14,515 nucleotides of DNA from NCBI GenBank assembly GCA_051654865.1, contig JBOFYV010000018.1, positions 1-14,515 on the forward strand, given 5' to 3'. This document shows, piece after piece, positions 5,690 through 13,853 of this stretch. The translations under genes and the position numbers were made by a program. The stretch comes from JBOFOR01 sp051654865. Lineage in GTDB: Bacteria > Bacillota > Clostridia > Peptostreptococcales > Peptostreptococcaceae. Position 1 is the stretch's first letter. Each line of letters starts with the position of its first letter. Under the pieces are notes generated by a model. The model saw only the letters and a list, made by a program, of their open reading frames with translations. It had not been told where the DNA came from and made no database searches.

Positions 5690-7726
5690 CTACATAATTC
5701 TTTTAAACATCTTTTCTATTTCATTTTTAGATATCTCTACTATTACAGGTCTACCGTGAGGACAAGTAAATGGATTTTCACATTCTTCCATCTGCTCAAA
5801 CAAACTATTTATTTCAAGGTTTGTTATTTTGTCATTAGCTTTAATTGCTGCCCTACAAGCCATTGATGCAAACTTTTCTCCTTTTAACTCATAGTTGTTT
5901 TTTATTTCCTCAATGTTGTCTATTATTTGTAATATAAAGTTTTCTGATTCAGGAACTCCAAATATAGTTGGTACACATCTTATCATTATATGATTATTAC
6001 CAAATAGTTCTATTTCAAAACCAAACTTCATAAATAAATCTAAATTATTTTCAACTTGAAGCATATCTATATTTGATAATTCCAATACTATTGGATCAAG
6101 TAACATTTGCATATTTATTTCTGACTTATAGAACTTGTCCATATATTTTTCATAAAGTACTTTTTCGTGAGCTGCATGTTGGTCTAGTAAGTACATAGAT
6201 TCACCCTTTGATAGTACTATATATGTGTTGAATACTGTGCCAATTACATTATAATCCTTTAGTGAAAATCTCTTTTCTTCTTTTTTATCATTATATATAC
6301 TTTCCTCTTCGAAAAAACCTTCTTGTACGGTTTCTACATTTGATATTTCATCAATTTCTTCTAACTCTTCTATAGAAATGTTTTTTGTAAAATCTAAGTT
6401 TCCTTCAATTAAAAATTCTTCCTCAGTTATATCATCTTTTACTACTTTTATATCATTTAGCTTATTACTTATTTCTTTATTTATGATAATTTCTTCATCT
6501 TGCGATATGTCCTTAATTGAAGCTAGACTTTTTTCATTTAGTATTTCATTAACTGACTTAAACCCTTCAACAATGCTATCATTATCTAGGTCTACTACTT
6601 GTATATCTTCTTTTCTTGGTTCAAACTTTTCTATTTTAGGTAATCCTTTATTTACTAAGATGTTTTCCTCTTTACTTGTAGCTATAGATTCTTTTTTATT
6701 AGGTTTATTTTCATAAGTCTCATACTTACCTATTAAACTAGTTCCCACCAAGCTTTTTCTAAGTAAATCTCTAAGTTCTATATATAGCTCTTGTTCATTC
6801 TCAAACTTAACCTCTAGCTTTGTAGGATGTATATTAACATCTATACTAGATGGATTAATCTCCATATTTAAAAAGCATATCCCGTGCTTATTTATAGGTA
6901 TTATACCTTTATAAGCTTCACTTATAGCATCTAGTACTACTTTACTTTTTACAAATCTTTTGTTTATATATATGTGCTGAAGGTTTTTGTTTGATCTATA
7001 TACGTTGTTGTTTCCAATAAATCCATTTAATTTAAAATGTTTACATTCAAAATCTATAGGTATTAAATTTTCACATACTTCCTTACCATATATACTTCTA
7101 ACTACACTAAGTAGTTTATTATCCCCAGGAGTGTTTAACATTGGTTTATTATTGTTTACATATTTAAACTGAACACCTGGGTTTCCTATTGCTAATTTAT
7201 TTATTAAATCACTTATATTTATAGTTTCTGCATGATTAGACTTTAAGAACTTTTGACGTACTGGTGTATTGAAAAATATATCTTTTATAATTATAGTAGT
7301 TCCATTAGTAGCTCCTACCGGTTCTTTAGATATTATTTTACCACCTTCTACTATTACTTTAGTTCCAACTGGTTCATCTTTTGTTTTAGTAATCATTTCA
7401 AGTCTAGACACTGCCGATATAGATGCTAGTGCCTCACCTCTAAATCCAAGTGAATATAAATCGTATAAGTCATCTATATTTTTTATCTTACTAGTAGCAT
7501 GTCTTAAAAATGATTTATCGACTTCACTAGATGGTATACCACATCCATTATCAGTTATTCTAATAAGTTTTTTACCACCATCTGTTATATCTACAATTAC
7601 CTTAGTTGAACCTGCATCCACACAGTTTTCTATTAGCTCTTTAACAACAGAAGATGGTCTTTCAACCACTTCTCCTGCTGCTATTTTATTTATAGTTAAA
7701 TCATCTAGGATATTTATTCTATTCAT
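5690..7726 (-). CDS. mutL: DNA mismatch repair protein MutL (endonuclease type)
   Basis: MutL couples MutS mismatch recognition to strand nicking and excision. With Met at 7726 the protein has 678 residues. The N-terminal GHKL ATPase shows KIAAGEVVERP (14-24), catalytic Glu33 in ELIENCVDAG, DNGCGI (59-64), RHATSKI (75-81) and GFRGEAL (94-100). An acidic, Lys/Glu/Ile-rich linker runs from about 340 to 485. The C-terminal domain carries the endonuclease metal motif DQHAAHE with the second Glu (DQHA-x2-E-x4-E, 515-526), the ACRAAIKAND element and CPHGRP (655-660). So this is the nicking MutL of bacteria without MutH. The frame extends to an ATG at 7744, but AGGGGG at 7734-7739 lies 7 nt before the ATG at 7726, which is taken as the start. 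The gene sits 33 nt after mutS and 16 nt before miaA. Confidence 0.97.
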   Translation of the reverse strand: MNRINILDDLTINKIAAGEVVERPSSVVKELIENCVDAGSTKVIVDITDGGKKLIRITDNGCGIPSSEVDKSFLRHATSKIKNIDDLYDLYSLGFRGEALASISAVSRLEMITKTKDEPVGTKVIVEGGKIISKEPVGATNGTTIIIKDIFFNTPVRQKFLKSNHAETINISDLINKLAIGNPGVQFKYVNNNKPMLNTPGDNKLLSVVRSIYGKEVCENLIPIDFECKHFKLNGFIGNNNVYRSNKNLQHIYINKRFVKSKVVLDAISEAYKGIIPINKHGICFLNMEINPSSIDVNIHPTKLEVKFENEQELYIELRDLLRKSLVGTSLIGKYETYENKPNKKESIATSKEENILVNKGLPKIEKFEPRKEDIQVVDLDNDSIVEGFKSVNEILNEKSLASIKDISQDEEIIINKEISNKLNDIKVVKDDITEEEFLIEGNLDFTKNISIEELEEIDEISNVETVQEGFFEEESIYNDKKEEKRFSLKDYNVIGTVFNTYIVLSKGESMYLLDQHAAHEKVLYEKYMDKFYKSEINMQMLLDPIVLELSNIDMLQVENNLDLFMKFGFEIELFGNNHIMIRCVPTIFGVPESENFILQIIDNIEEIKNNYELKGEKFASMACRAAIKANDKITNLEINSLFEQMEECENPFTCPHGRPVIVEISKNEIEKMFKRIM

Positions 7727-7759
7727 ATCTATACCCCCTAACATTTCACGACCTATGAT

Positions 7760-10603
7760 CTATTTTAAATCCTTCGCACGTTTTTGTAACATATATAGTG
7801 CATTCATTGCATCAAGTGGAGTCATATTTAAAATATCTAAGTCTAATATTTCTTCACATAAATTATTTTCTTCAATATTATCAAATGATATTTGTGTAAG
7901 TGCAACTTCTTTAACTGTATCAACACTATTTATTTGTTCATTTAATGTTTTATTTTCTTTTGTTAGTTTTTCTTTTTCATTTTTTATATTTTTATAAGTT
8001 TTTAATAATTCTTGATGTTCTACTCTCAGACTTTCATATTCATTTTTAAAGTTATTTTTATTTAATTTTTCTAGTTCTTGTTCTAGTTCAAGTATTCGGC
8101 TATCATTAACTATCACACTCGTATTAGTATTATTATCTACACTATAGTTACTATTACTTTCATTTATTGCAACACTATTATAGACGTGATTCTTTTCTAA
8201 GTCCTTAAGTATAACTCTAGATCTATCTATAACATCATCAGGAAGCTTTGCAAGTTTTGCAACATATATTCCATAACTCTTATCTGCTCCACCCGGTATT
8301 ATCTTTCTTAAGAAGATTATCCCATCATCATCTTCCTTTACAGCTACTGAATAGTTTTTAACATCTTCAAACTCATTTTCTAAGTCTGTAAGTTCATGAT
8401 AATGTGTAGCAAATAGTGTTTTACATTTTATCTTACTTTGAATATATTCAACTATTGACCACGCTAAACTTATACCATCATAAGTACTTGTCCCTCTACC
8501 GATTTCATCTAGTATCACTAAACTTTTATCTGTAGCATTTTTTAGTATATGACTTACTTCACTCATTTCTACCATAAATGTAGATTGCCCTTGTGCTAAA
8601 TCATCACTTGCTCCAACTCTAGTAAATATTCTATCAAGTATTGGTACATTTGCAAATTCAGCTGGTACAAATGAACCGATATGAGCCATTAAAGCTATTA
8701 CTGCAGTTTGTCTCATGTAAGTAGACTTACCTGCCATATTTGGTCCTGTAATTATGTTTATTATATTTTCACCACTATTTAAGTAAGTGTCATTAGGTAC
8801 AAAGTTTTCTTCACCTACTATATTTTCTATAACTGGATGACGTCCATTTTTTATATCTAATTTATTTTCTTCATTTATTATAGGCTTAACATAATTGTTC
8901 ATATATGCTACTGTTGCAAGTGCTACAAATACATCTATGTTTGCAATAGTTTTAGCTACCTTTTGTATTCTATCTATATTTTTGTATATTTCATTTCTTA
9001 TATTAACAAATATTTCATATTCTAATGTTTTTATTTTTTCTTCTGCATTAAGTATTTTATCTTCTATTTCTTTAAGCTCTGGAGTTATGAATCTTTCTGC
9101 ATTACTTAAAGTTTGCTTTCTTATATATGTTTCATCTAGTTTAGCAGCCTGTAAATTTGCTCTAGTTATTTCTATATAATATCCAAACACTTTGTTAAAC
9201 CCTATTTTTAAAGACTTAACACCTGTTCTTTCTTTTTCTCTATTTTCTATTTCCTTTATCATAAAGGCTCCGTTTTTTGATATGTCACGAAGTTCCTTTA
9301 ATCCTTCATTAAAGTCTGACTTTATTATATTTCCATCCTTAATAGTTAAAGCTGGCTCTTCCATTATAGCTTCATTTACAAGTTCGTATATATCATTTAA
9401 ATCATCCATATCTGATATATAGTTCTTAAGTATGTTTGCACTTGATGAGTTAATACTTTCTTTTAATTCTGGTAGTTTTTCTATAGAGTTTCTAAGGTGT
9501 ATCATTTCCTTTGGTGTAACTTTTTCAAAGGCTATTTTCCCACATATTCTTTCTATATCATAAACATTTTTTAGAGTTTCATTTAAATCTTCTCTAAGCA
9601 TAAAATCATCTTTGATTTCTTCTATAACATTAAGTCTTTCTTCTATTTTTTCTTTACTTACAAGTGGCTCTTCTACGTATTTTCTCATCATTCTTCCACC
9701 CATTGCTGTAGAAGTTTTATCTAATACATGAAGTAGAGAACCTTTCTTTTTGTTTCCTCTTATAGTACCTGTAAGCTCTAGATTCACTCTTGTAAACATA
9801 TCAAGTACCATATATTCAGTTGAGTTATATACGTTTATATTGTTTATATTTGATGTTACAGTCTTTTGAGTATTATATATATAGTTTAATAAAATAGATA
9901 AACTGTTTTTAATTAGGTTTTTATCATCAAAGCTTGTATTTTGTAGATATACTTCACTAAAATACTCTTTTAATATATGGTTATCTAAATAATCTTCACT
10001 AAAGTTTTGATTTATATATATATTACTTAATGTCGCTATACTGTTTAATCTTGGTATAAAATCTAAGTCATTTAATATTATTTCCGTTGGATGAACTTTG
10101 GCTATTTCTTCTACTATTTTATCAGTATTTAAATAAGTAGCATTTACTTCACCTGTACTTATATCTACATAAGTAAGTCCAGATATATCTCCTTGTACAT
10201 ATAAACTCATTAAGTAGTTGTTTTTCTTATTTTCTAATAAGCTTCCTTCAAGTACTGTACCAGGGGTTACTACTCTAATTACGTCTCTTCTTACAAGTCC
10301 TTTAGTAGTTGCAGGGTCTTCTAATTGTTCTCCTATAGCTACCTTATATCCATTTTCTACTAATTTGGATATATATGAATTGGCACTATGAAATGGTATA
10401 CCACACATTGGAGCACGCTCTTCAAGTCCGCATGATTTTCCTGTTAATGCTATTTCTAATGTTTTTGAAGCAACTATTGCATCTTCAAAGAACATTTCAT
10501 AAAAGTCCCCAAGTCTAAAAAATAGTATACAATCAGGATATCTATCTTTTACGTCCATATACTGTTTCATCATCGGTGTTAATTTATTTTTATCTATATT
10601 CAC
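7760..10603 (-). CDS. mutS: DNA mismatch repair protein MutS, with extended C-terminal coiled coil
   Basis: MutS recognises base mismatches and small loops and recruits MutL. The protein has 947 residues. The N-terminal mismatch-binding domain has the Phe-x-Glu wedge (Phe34-Tyr-Glu36 in RLGDFYEMF). Connector, lever and clamp regions follow. The ABC-type ATPase has Walker A GPNMAGKST (620-628), VGASDDLAQGQSTF (663-676), Walker B LVILDEIGRGTS (695-706) and the switch FATHYHEL (731-738). After the ATPase, residues 805-900 form a long linker with an Asn/Ser-rich stretch (about 810-833) and a predicted coiled coil (about 834-892). This makes the protein roughly 80-100 residues longer than common bacterial MutS of 850-870. 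QISF (904-907) resembles a beta-clamp-binding peptide, and the usual LDILNMTPLDAMNALY helix ends the chain. The start codon is GTG at 10603, with AGGAGG 7 nt upstream. It is the first gene of the operon. Confidence 0.97.
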   Translation of the reverse strand: MNIDKNKLTPMMKQYMDVKDRYPDCILFFRLGDFYEMFFEDAIVASKTLEIALTGKSCGLEERAPMCGIPFHSANSYISKLVENGYKVAIGEQLEDPATTKGLVRRDVIRVVTPGTVLEGSLLENKKNNYLMSLYVQGDISGLTYVDISTGEVNATYLNTDKIVEEIAKVHPTEIILNDLDFIPRLNSIATLSNIYINQNFSEDYLDNHILKEYFSEVYLQNTSFDDKNLIKNSLSILLNYIYNTQKTVTSNINNINVYNSTEYMVLDMFTRVNLELTGTIRGNKKKGSLLHVLDKTSTAMGGRMMRKYVEEPLVSKEKIEERLNVIEEIKDDFMLREDLNETLKNVYDIERICGKIAFEKVTPKEMIHLRNSIEKLPELKESINSSSANILKNYISDMDDLNDIYELVNEAIMEEPALTIKDGNIIKSDFNEGLKELRDISKNGAFMIKEIENREKERTGVKSLKIGFNKVFGYYIEITRANLQAAKLDETYIRKQTLSNAERFITPELKEIEDKILNAEEKIKTLEYEIFVNIRNEIYKNIDRIQKVAKTIANIDVFVALATVAYMNNYVKPIINEENKLDIKNGRHPVIENIVGEENFVPNDTYLNSGENIINIITGPNMAGKSTYMRQTAVIALMAHIGSFVPAEFANVPILDRIFTRVGASDDLAQGQSTFMVEMSEVSHILKNATDKSLVILDEIGRGTSTYDGISLAWSIVEYIQSKIKCKTLFATHYHELTDLENEFEDVKNYSVAVKEDDDGIIFLRKIIPGGADKSYGIYVAKLAKLPDDVIDRSRVILKDLEKNHVYNSVAINESNSNYSVDNNTNTSVIVNDSRILELEQELEKLNKNNFKNEYESLRVEHQELLKTYKNIKNEKEKLTKENKTLNEQINSVDTVKEVALTQISFDNIEENNLCEEILDLDILNMTPLDAMNALYMLQKRAKDLK

Positions 10604-10653
10604 GAGTTTTCCTCCTATAGTTCTAAGGTTATTTACTTTCAGTCTAATTAATT

Positions 10654-10662
10654 ATTATACCA
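10654..10662 (-). promoter_or_regulatory. Extended -10 promoter of the mutS-mutL-miaA(-hfq) operon
   Basis: The minus strand contains TGGTATAAT, a consensus TATAAT (10654-10659) with TG one base upstream. The -35 region is poor, as is common with extended -10 promoters. The predicted RNA start near 10647 gives a leader of about 44 nt that carries the AGGAGG ribosome site of mutS. Confidence 0.55.
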
Positions 10663-10721
10663 TAATATTATTGAATTTACGTTACTAATTTGATGTTATA
10701 TTATACAGTTTATTTTAACTC

Positions 10722-10727
10722 TATAAT
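10722..10727 (+). promoter_or_regulatory. Possible -10 box of the plus-strand sensor gene
   Basis: TATAAT lies 68 nt before the ATG at 10795, without a good -35 hexamer. A 14-bp perfect palindrome ATATCATATGATAT (10754-10767) lies between it and the gene and might be an operator. Other AT-rich boxes nearby could serve equally well. Confidence 0.25.
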
Positions 10728-10794
10728 AAGATTTTAGTACATTATGAATAGATATATCATATGATATTATATATAAAACATCAGGGTGATAATC

Positions 10795-11793
10795 ATGAAA
10801 AAAAAGGTATTTATAGTAGTCGGTTCAGTAATAATCATGTTAGTAATTGCAAATACCTATGCATATATTAATAATTCTAAGATACAAACTCATATAAATA
10901 ATTTAGATTTATCAAGAAAAAAGGTAGTTATACTATCTGAATTTAGAAGTGGTATAGTCAAAGCCTCTCAAGATAAAAAGCTTTATATTTTAACAGGTTC
11001 AGATTCTTATCAAAGCAATTTTGACAGTACTATTTCTTCTTTGAATAAGGAAATTAACGACTCTTATGATAAAGGATATATTACTATTAATGAAAAATCT
11101 AAACTACTAACTTCACTTGAAAATTTTGATAGTTTTAGTTCAACCTATAAACCATCTGATAATTTAATTCAAATTAATTCAAATACAGAAAATCAAATGC
11201 TTAGTTATAATGCTAATCAACTAAAAATCTTACAACAAATAACACAGGATATTTCATCCCAAGGCCAAATTTCTAAGAAAAACAATGATAAAGTAGCTTC
11301 ATTCTCAGCTAATCAAACAACACTAATTCAAGGTATAAGTTCATATATAACAATTTTAGGCTCTGCAATTGCACTATTTTTGAAAAAAAAATTAAATAAA
11401 GAAGATATTGATTTAGAAGATATCATTGAATATCTAACTAGTAAAAATGAAAATCACCCTTCTTCCGATAATGTGCATACTCTAAAAAATAATATCAACC
11501 AAAACGAAGTTTTACTTTCAAATGCGAAATTACTTTATAAGCAAAGTATAAAATTCCAAGACCAATGTGAAAAAAGTAATATATTATTAAAAGATATTGA
11601 TATTTATATGGAAAAACTAAAATCAACACTTGAACTTATTGATGACTATCCTACTAGTGCTCAAAAAATCATTCTACAAGATATTGAAAAACAATTAATG
11701 GAGTTTAAAATATTATTTAAGTCTTTGCCTAATTACAATGATTTTATAATAGATATATCACAGAGTTTAATAGACAATAAAAATAAGGACTAG
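10795..11793 (+). CDS. Two-TM protein with CHASE3/four-helix-bundle-like sensor region and no known output domain
   Basis: The protein has 332 residues. TM1 is at about 5-25. An extracytoplasmic, mostly helical region (26-180) contains QDKKLYILTGSDSYQSNFD (59-77), which matches the R-x-YLLTGD..YL..Y pattern of CHASE3 and related bundle sensors. TM2 is at about 181-197 and is followed by KKK. The cytoplasmic part (198-332) is helical and charged, with a probable coiled coil (230-310). No HAMP, kinase, GGDEF or methyl-accepting domain can be seen, so the signalling output is unknown. It could act as an accessory sensor, or as a scaffold not involved in signalling. The frame allows a GTG at 10786, but that codon lies inside the ribosome site AGGGTGAT. 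The ATG at 10795 has normal spacing. It is the only plus-strand gene, divergent from mutS and convergent with the MATE gene. Confidence 0.75.
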   Translation: MKKKVFIVVGSVIIMLVIANTYAYINNSKIQTHINNLDLSRKKVVILSEFRSGIVKASQDKKLYILTGSDSYQSNFDSTISSLNKEINDSYDKGYITINEKSKLLTSLENFDSFSSTYKPSDNLIQINSNTENQMLSYNANQLKILQQITQDISSQGQISKKNNDKVASFSANQTTLIQGISSYITILGSAIALFLKKKLNKEDIDLEDIIEYLTSKNENHPSSDNVHTLKNNINQNEVLLSNAKLLYKQSIKFQDQCEKSNILLKDIDIYMEKLKSTLELIDDYPTSAQKIILQDIEKQLMEFKILFKSLPNYNDFIIDISQSLIDNKNKD

Positions 11794-11821
11794 AAAGTCC
11801 TTATCCTATTGTCTATTTTTT
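11771..11821. terminator. Compact bidirectional terminator shared by the convergent genes
   Basis: An inner 9-bp stem ATAAGGACT/AGTCCTTAT (11783-11791 with 11796-11804, loop AGAA) sits inside a perfect outer 9-bp stem TAGACAATA/TATTGTCTA (11771-11779 with 11807-11815), with small internal bulges of 3 and 2 nt. In plus-strand RNA six U follow (11816-11821). In minus-strand RNA the inner stem is followed directly by UUUUUAUU. The stop codons of both genes lie inside the structure (plus TAG 11791-11793; minus TAG 11813-11815). Confidence 0.85.
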
Positions 11822-13174
11822 ATTTATATGTTTTCTCAAATATTTGCTATACATAAGTACTAATACTATACTTGATATTGGAATTGCAAAGAAAATTGAT
11901 AACTGAGGTTTTATATTAAAAATATTATCCCTTGAAAATATAATTGGCAATATTAAAACCAAAGGTATCAGTAACAATATCTGCCTCACTAACTCTATTT
12001 TGCTTGCTTTATCTTCTTCTCCTGACACTTGCATAAAAGTAATCATTGTATATATAATACCTAAAAAAGGAAACCCTATAACTATTATTCTAACTATATT
12101 TACAGATAATTCCGCTAAGTTTGTATCATTAGTAAATATATTCGTGATGTTATTCGCAAATATAAATACTAAAATAGATACAATTATAGCATACATCAAA
12201 CTGTATTTAGTTACTGTCTTCTTTGCAATTGTCTCTTTAGTTTTATCTTCACTACCTATAAAGTATGCTATAACAGATTGTACCCCCTGTGTTAATCCTA
12301 TTAAAGGTAACAAAATTATCATATTAATATTACTGCAAATAGACCATCCACCAATATAAGCTATACTAGCATAGTTTAATAATTGTTTATTTATTATAAA
12401 TCCACTAACACTATTTAGTGACTGTGCTAAAAATTGGACAAAACCGATTTTAACCAAAGAAATTAAAATATGTTTAGATTCTTCAAGCTTTAGTAAATGT
12501 CTTTTAAACCATAATTTCCTATTTATTAAAAATATAGTAGCAAAACTAAAATAAAAAACCTCACTTAATAAAGTTGATAAAGCAATTCCCTTAATCCCCA
12601 TATTAAACACAAACGTAAAAACAACATTAAAAACTATATTTATTAAAGTTGCACATACACTAGTTATTATTTCTATTTTAGGGTATCCAAAGGCTCTAAT
12701 ATTGTTAACAAGCATATATCCTACCGAGCTAAACACATTAAATACTATAGCTATATTTAAGTATTCATTAGCTAGTACTCTTACACTTCCATTAGCTCCA
12801 AGAATATTTAATAAGTATTCTTTAAGAATAAATATCATAAAAGATATAACACCACTAAATACAACACTAGCATAAAAACCTACTTTAAATGTACTATTTA
12901 TTTTATCATCGTCTTTTTCTCCCAACCTTTTAGAAATGACTATACTTGTAGACACACCAAAGATTAGTTGGGTAGCAATTAAAAGTTGCAGTATAGGACT
13001 TAATATTCCCATAGCTGCTAATGCATCAGAACTATTGATTCCTAAATGACCTGCAAATGCAGTATCTACCATTGACGTTAATGATTCAAGAACTAATGAG
13101 CATATAAGAGGAAATGAAAATATTATTATTAATTGCTGTATTGATTTTTTTTCAAATAAACTATCCTTTTGCAT
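11813..13174 (-). CDS. MATE-family multidrug/sodium antiporter
   Basis: This is a 453-residue integral membrane exporter of the MATE family (MOP superfamily), which uses a Na+ or H+ gradient to expel cationic drugs and other compounds. About 12 hydrophobic helices are present in two similar halves. The family-typical first helices read FSFPLICSLVLESLTSMVDTAFAG (19-42) followed by the GINSSDALAAMG loop, with the conserved Asp37 in MVDTAFAGHLG. The second half repeats this with GLTQGVQSVIAYFIGS. Length and topology are normal and no frameshift is seen. AGGGAG stands 5 nt before the ATG. It is the last gene of the exonuclease-pentapeptide-MATE unit, 21 nt after the pentapeptide gene, and ends in the shared terminator. 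The substrate cannot be predicted; MepA/NorM-type fluoroquinolone export is one possibility. Confidence 0.92.
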   Translation of the reverse strand: MQKDSLFEKKSIQQLIIIFSFPLICSLVLESLTSMVDTAFAGHLGINSSDALAAMGILSPILQLLIATQLIFGVSTSIVISKRLGEKDDDKINSTFKVGFYASVVFSGVISFMIFILKEYLLNILGANGSVRVLANEYLNIAIVFNVFSSVGYMLVNNIRAFGYPKIEIITSVCATLINIVFNVVFTFVFNMGIKGIALSTLLSEVFYFSFATIFLINRKLWFKRHLLKLEESKHILISLVKIGFVQFLAQSLNSVSGFIINKQLLNYASIAYIGGWSICSNINMIILLPLIGLTQGVQSVIAYFIGSEDKTKETIAKKTVTKYSLMYAIIVSILVFIFANNITNIFTNDTNLAELSVNIVRIIVIGFPFLGIIYTMITFMQVSGEEDKASKIELVRQILLLIPLVLILPIIFSRDNIFNIKPQLSIFFAIPISSIVLVLMYSKYLRKHINKK

Positions 13175-13195
13175 TCTATCTCCCTGTTTTGCTAT

Positions 13196-13840
13196 TTATT
13201 TTATATTTATCTTCATTAGTCTACTAAGATCAATAGCCTGTTCCATAGTAAATGTACCACCTTCTACATCTTTTATCATTACTTCTATTCCTTCAATATT
13301 ACTATCAGTAAAATCAACATTTTTTAAAGATGTTCCCGTAAACACAGCTTGAGATAAATTAGAACTATCCATCTCTAGTCCTTCATTTTCTACTTCTTGA
13401 AATACAGCACTTTGGAAATCAGATTCTACAAATCTTACTCCCTTAAACTTTGAAAAAGAAAAGTTAGAGTATTTACCCAGCGAATTATTAAAAACAATAC
13501 TTTTTAATATAGAATCATCAAATCTAGCACCTGTTAGCTTACAATTGTTAAATTCTACTCTATATATTCCACTATCTGAAAATATTACATTTGATAAATT
13601 ACAGTTTTCAAATATAACATCTACCATATCAATTTTTCTAAAATCACAATACTCAAAGGTAACATTTTTAAATACACAAGAACTTAATCTAACTCTACAG
13701 TCAATTATTCCATCTATAATGGTATTTTCAATTAATTTATCTTCAATTAATTCTTCATCATACATTGCATCTATAACATCAGTTGTTTCTTCTAAATACT
13801 TACTAATTTTAGGATTTTGTATTTTGCTTTTTTTAATCAT
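13196..13840 (-). CDS. Pentapeptide-repeat protein (possibly Qnr/MfpA-like)
   Basis: The protein has 214 residues. From about 45 to 186 it consists of pentapeptide repeats with Phe or Leu at the central position (CVFKNVTFEYCDFRK, IFENCNLSNVIFSDS, ARFDDS, KFKGVRFVESDFQSAVF, NLSQAVFTGTSLKNVDF). This predicts a right-handed quadrilateral beta-helix. The N-terminal 40 residues are helical and acidic and lie outside the repeats. The C-terminal EGGTFTMEQAIDLSRLMKINI resembles the capping helix of many such proteins. Qnr and MfpA proteins of this fold and size mimic DNA and protect gyrase from quinolones, and the MATE pump next door would suit that role. Most pentapeptide proteins, however, have no known function. 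The ribosome site TAGGGG includes the stop codon of the exonuclease gene 10 nt upstream, suggesting translational coupling. Confidence 0.88.
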   Translation of the reverse strand: MIKKSKIQNPKISKYLEETTDVIDAMYDEELIEDKLIENTIIDGIIDCRVRLSSCVFKNVTFEYCDFRKIDMVDVIFENCNLSNVIFSDSGIYRVEFNNCKLTGARFDDSILKSIVFNNSLGKYSNFSFSKFKGVRFVESDFQSAVFQEVENEGLEMDSSNLSQAVFTGTSLKNVDFTDSNIEGIEVMIKDVEGGTFTMEQAIDLSRLMKINIK

Positions 13841-13847
13841 TGTTTTT

Positions 13848-13853
13848 CCCCTA
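13848..13853 (-). promoter_or_regulatory. Ribosome site overlapping the upstream stop codon
   Basis: On the minus strand TAGGGG combines the stop codon of the exonuclease gene (TAG) with the Shine-Dalgarno sequence of the pentapeptide gene, 7 nt before its ATG at 13840. Ribosomes ending on the first gene are placed to restart on the second. Confidence 0.6.

Noticed and set aside
6378..6716. Plus-strand frame inside mutL
   Set aside because: It is antisense to the Lys/Glu-rich MutL linker, which automatically gives Ser/Phe/Leu-rich frames, and no ribosome site is present.
7269..7997. Plus-strand frame of 242 codons across the mutL/mutS junction
   Set aside because: It is antisense to the conserved MutL ATPase domain and the MutS C-terminus, has low-complexity Ser/Ile composition and no family resemblance. 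Its length follows from AT-rich codon use.
10786..10788. GTG as start of the sensor-like gene
   Set aside because: This GTG is part of the AGGGTGAT ribosome site for the ATG at 10795.
12000..12359. Plus-strand frame opposite the MATE gene
   Set aside because: Its hydrophobic composition mirrors the TM helices encoded on the other strand, and it has no start signal.
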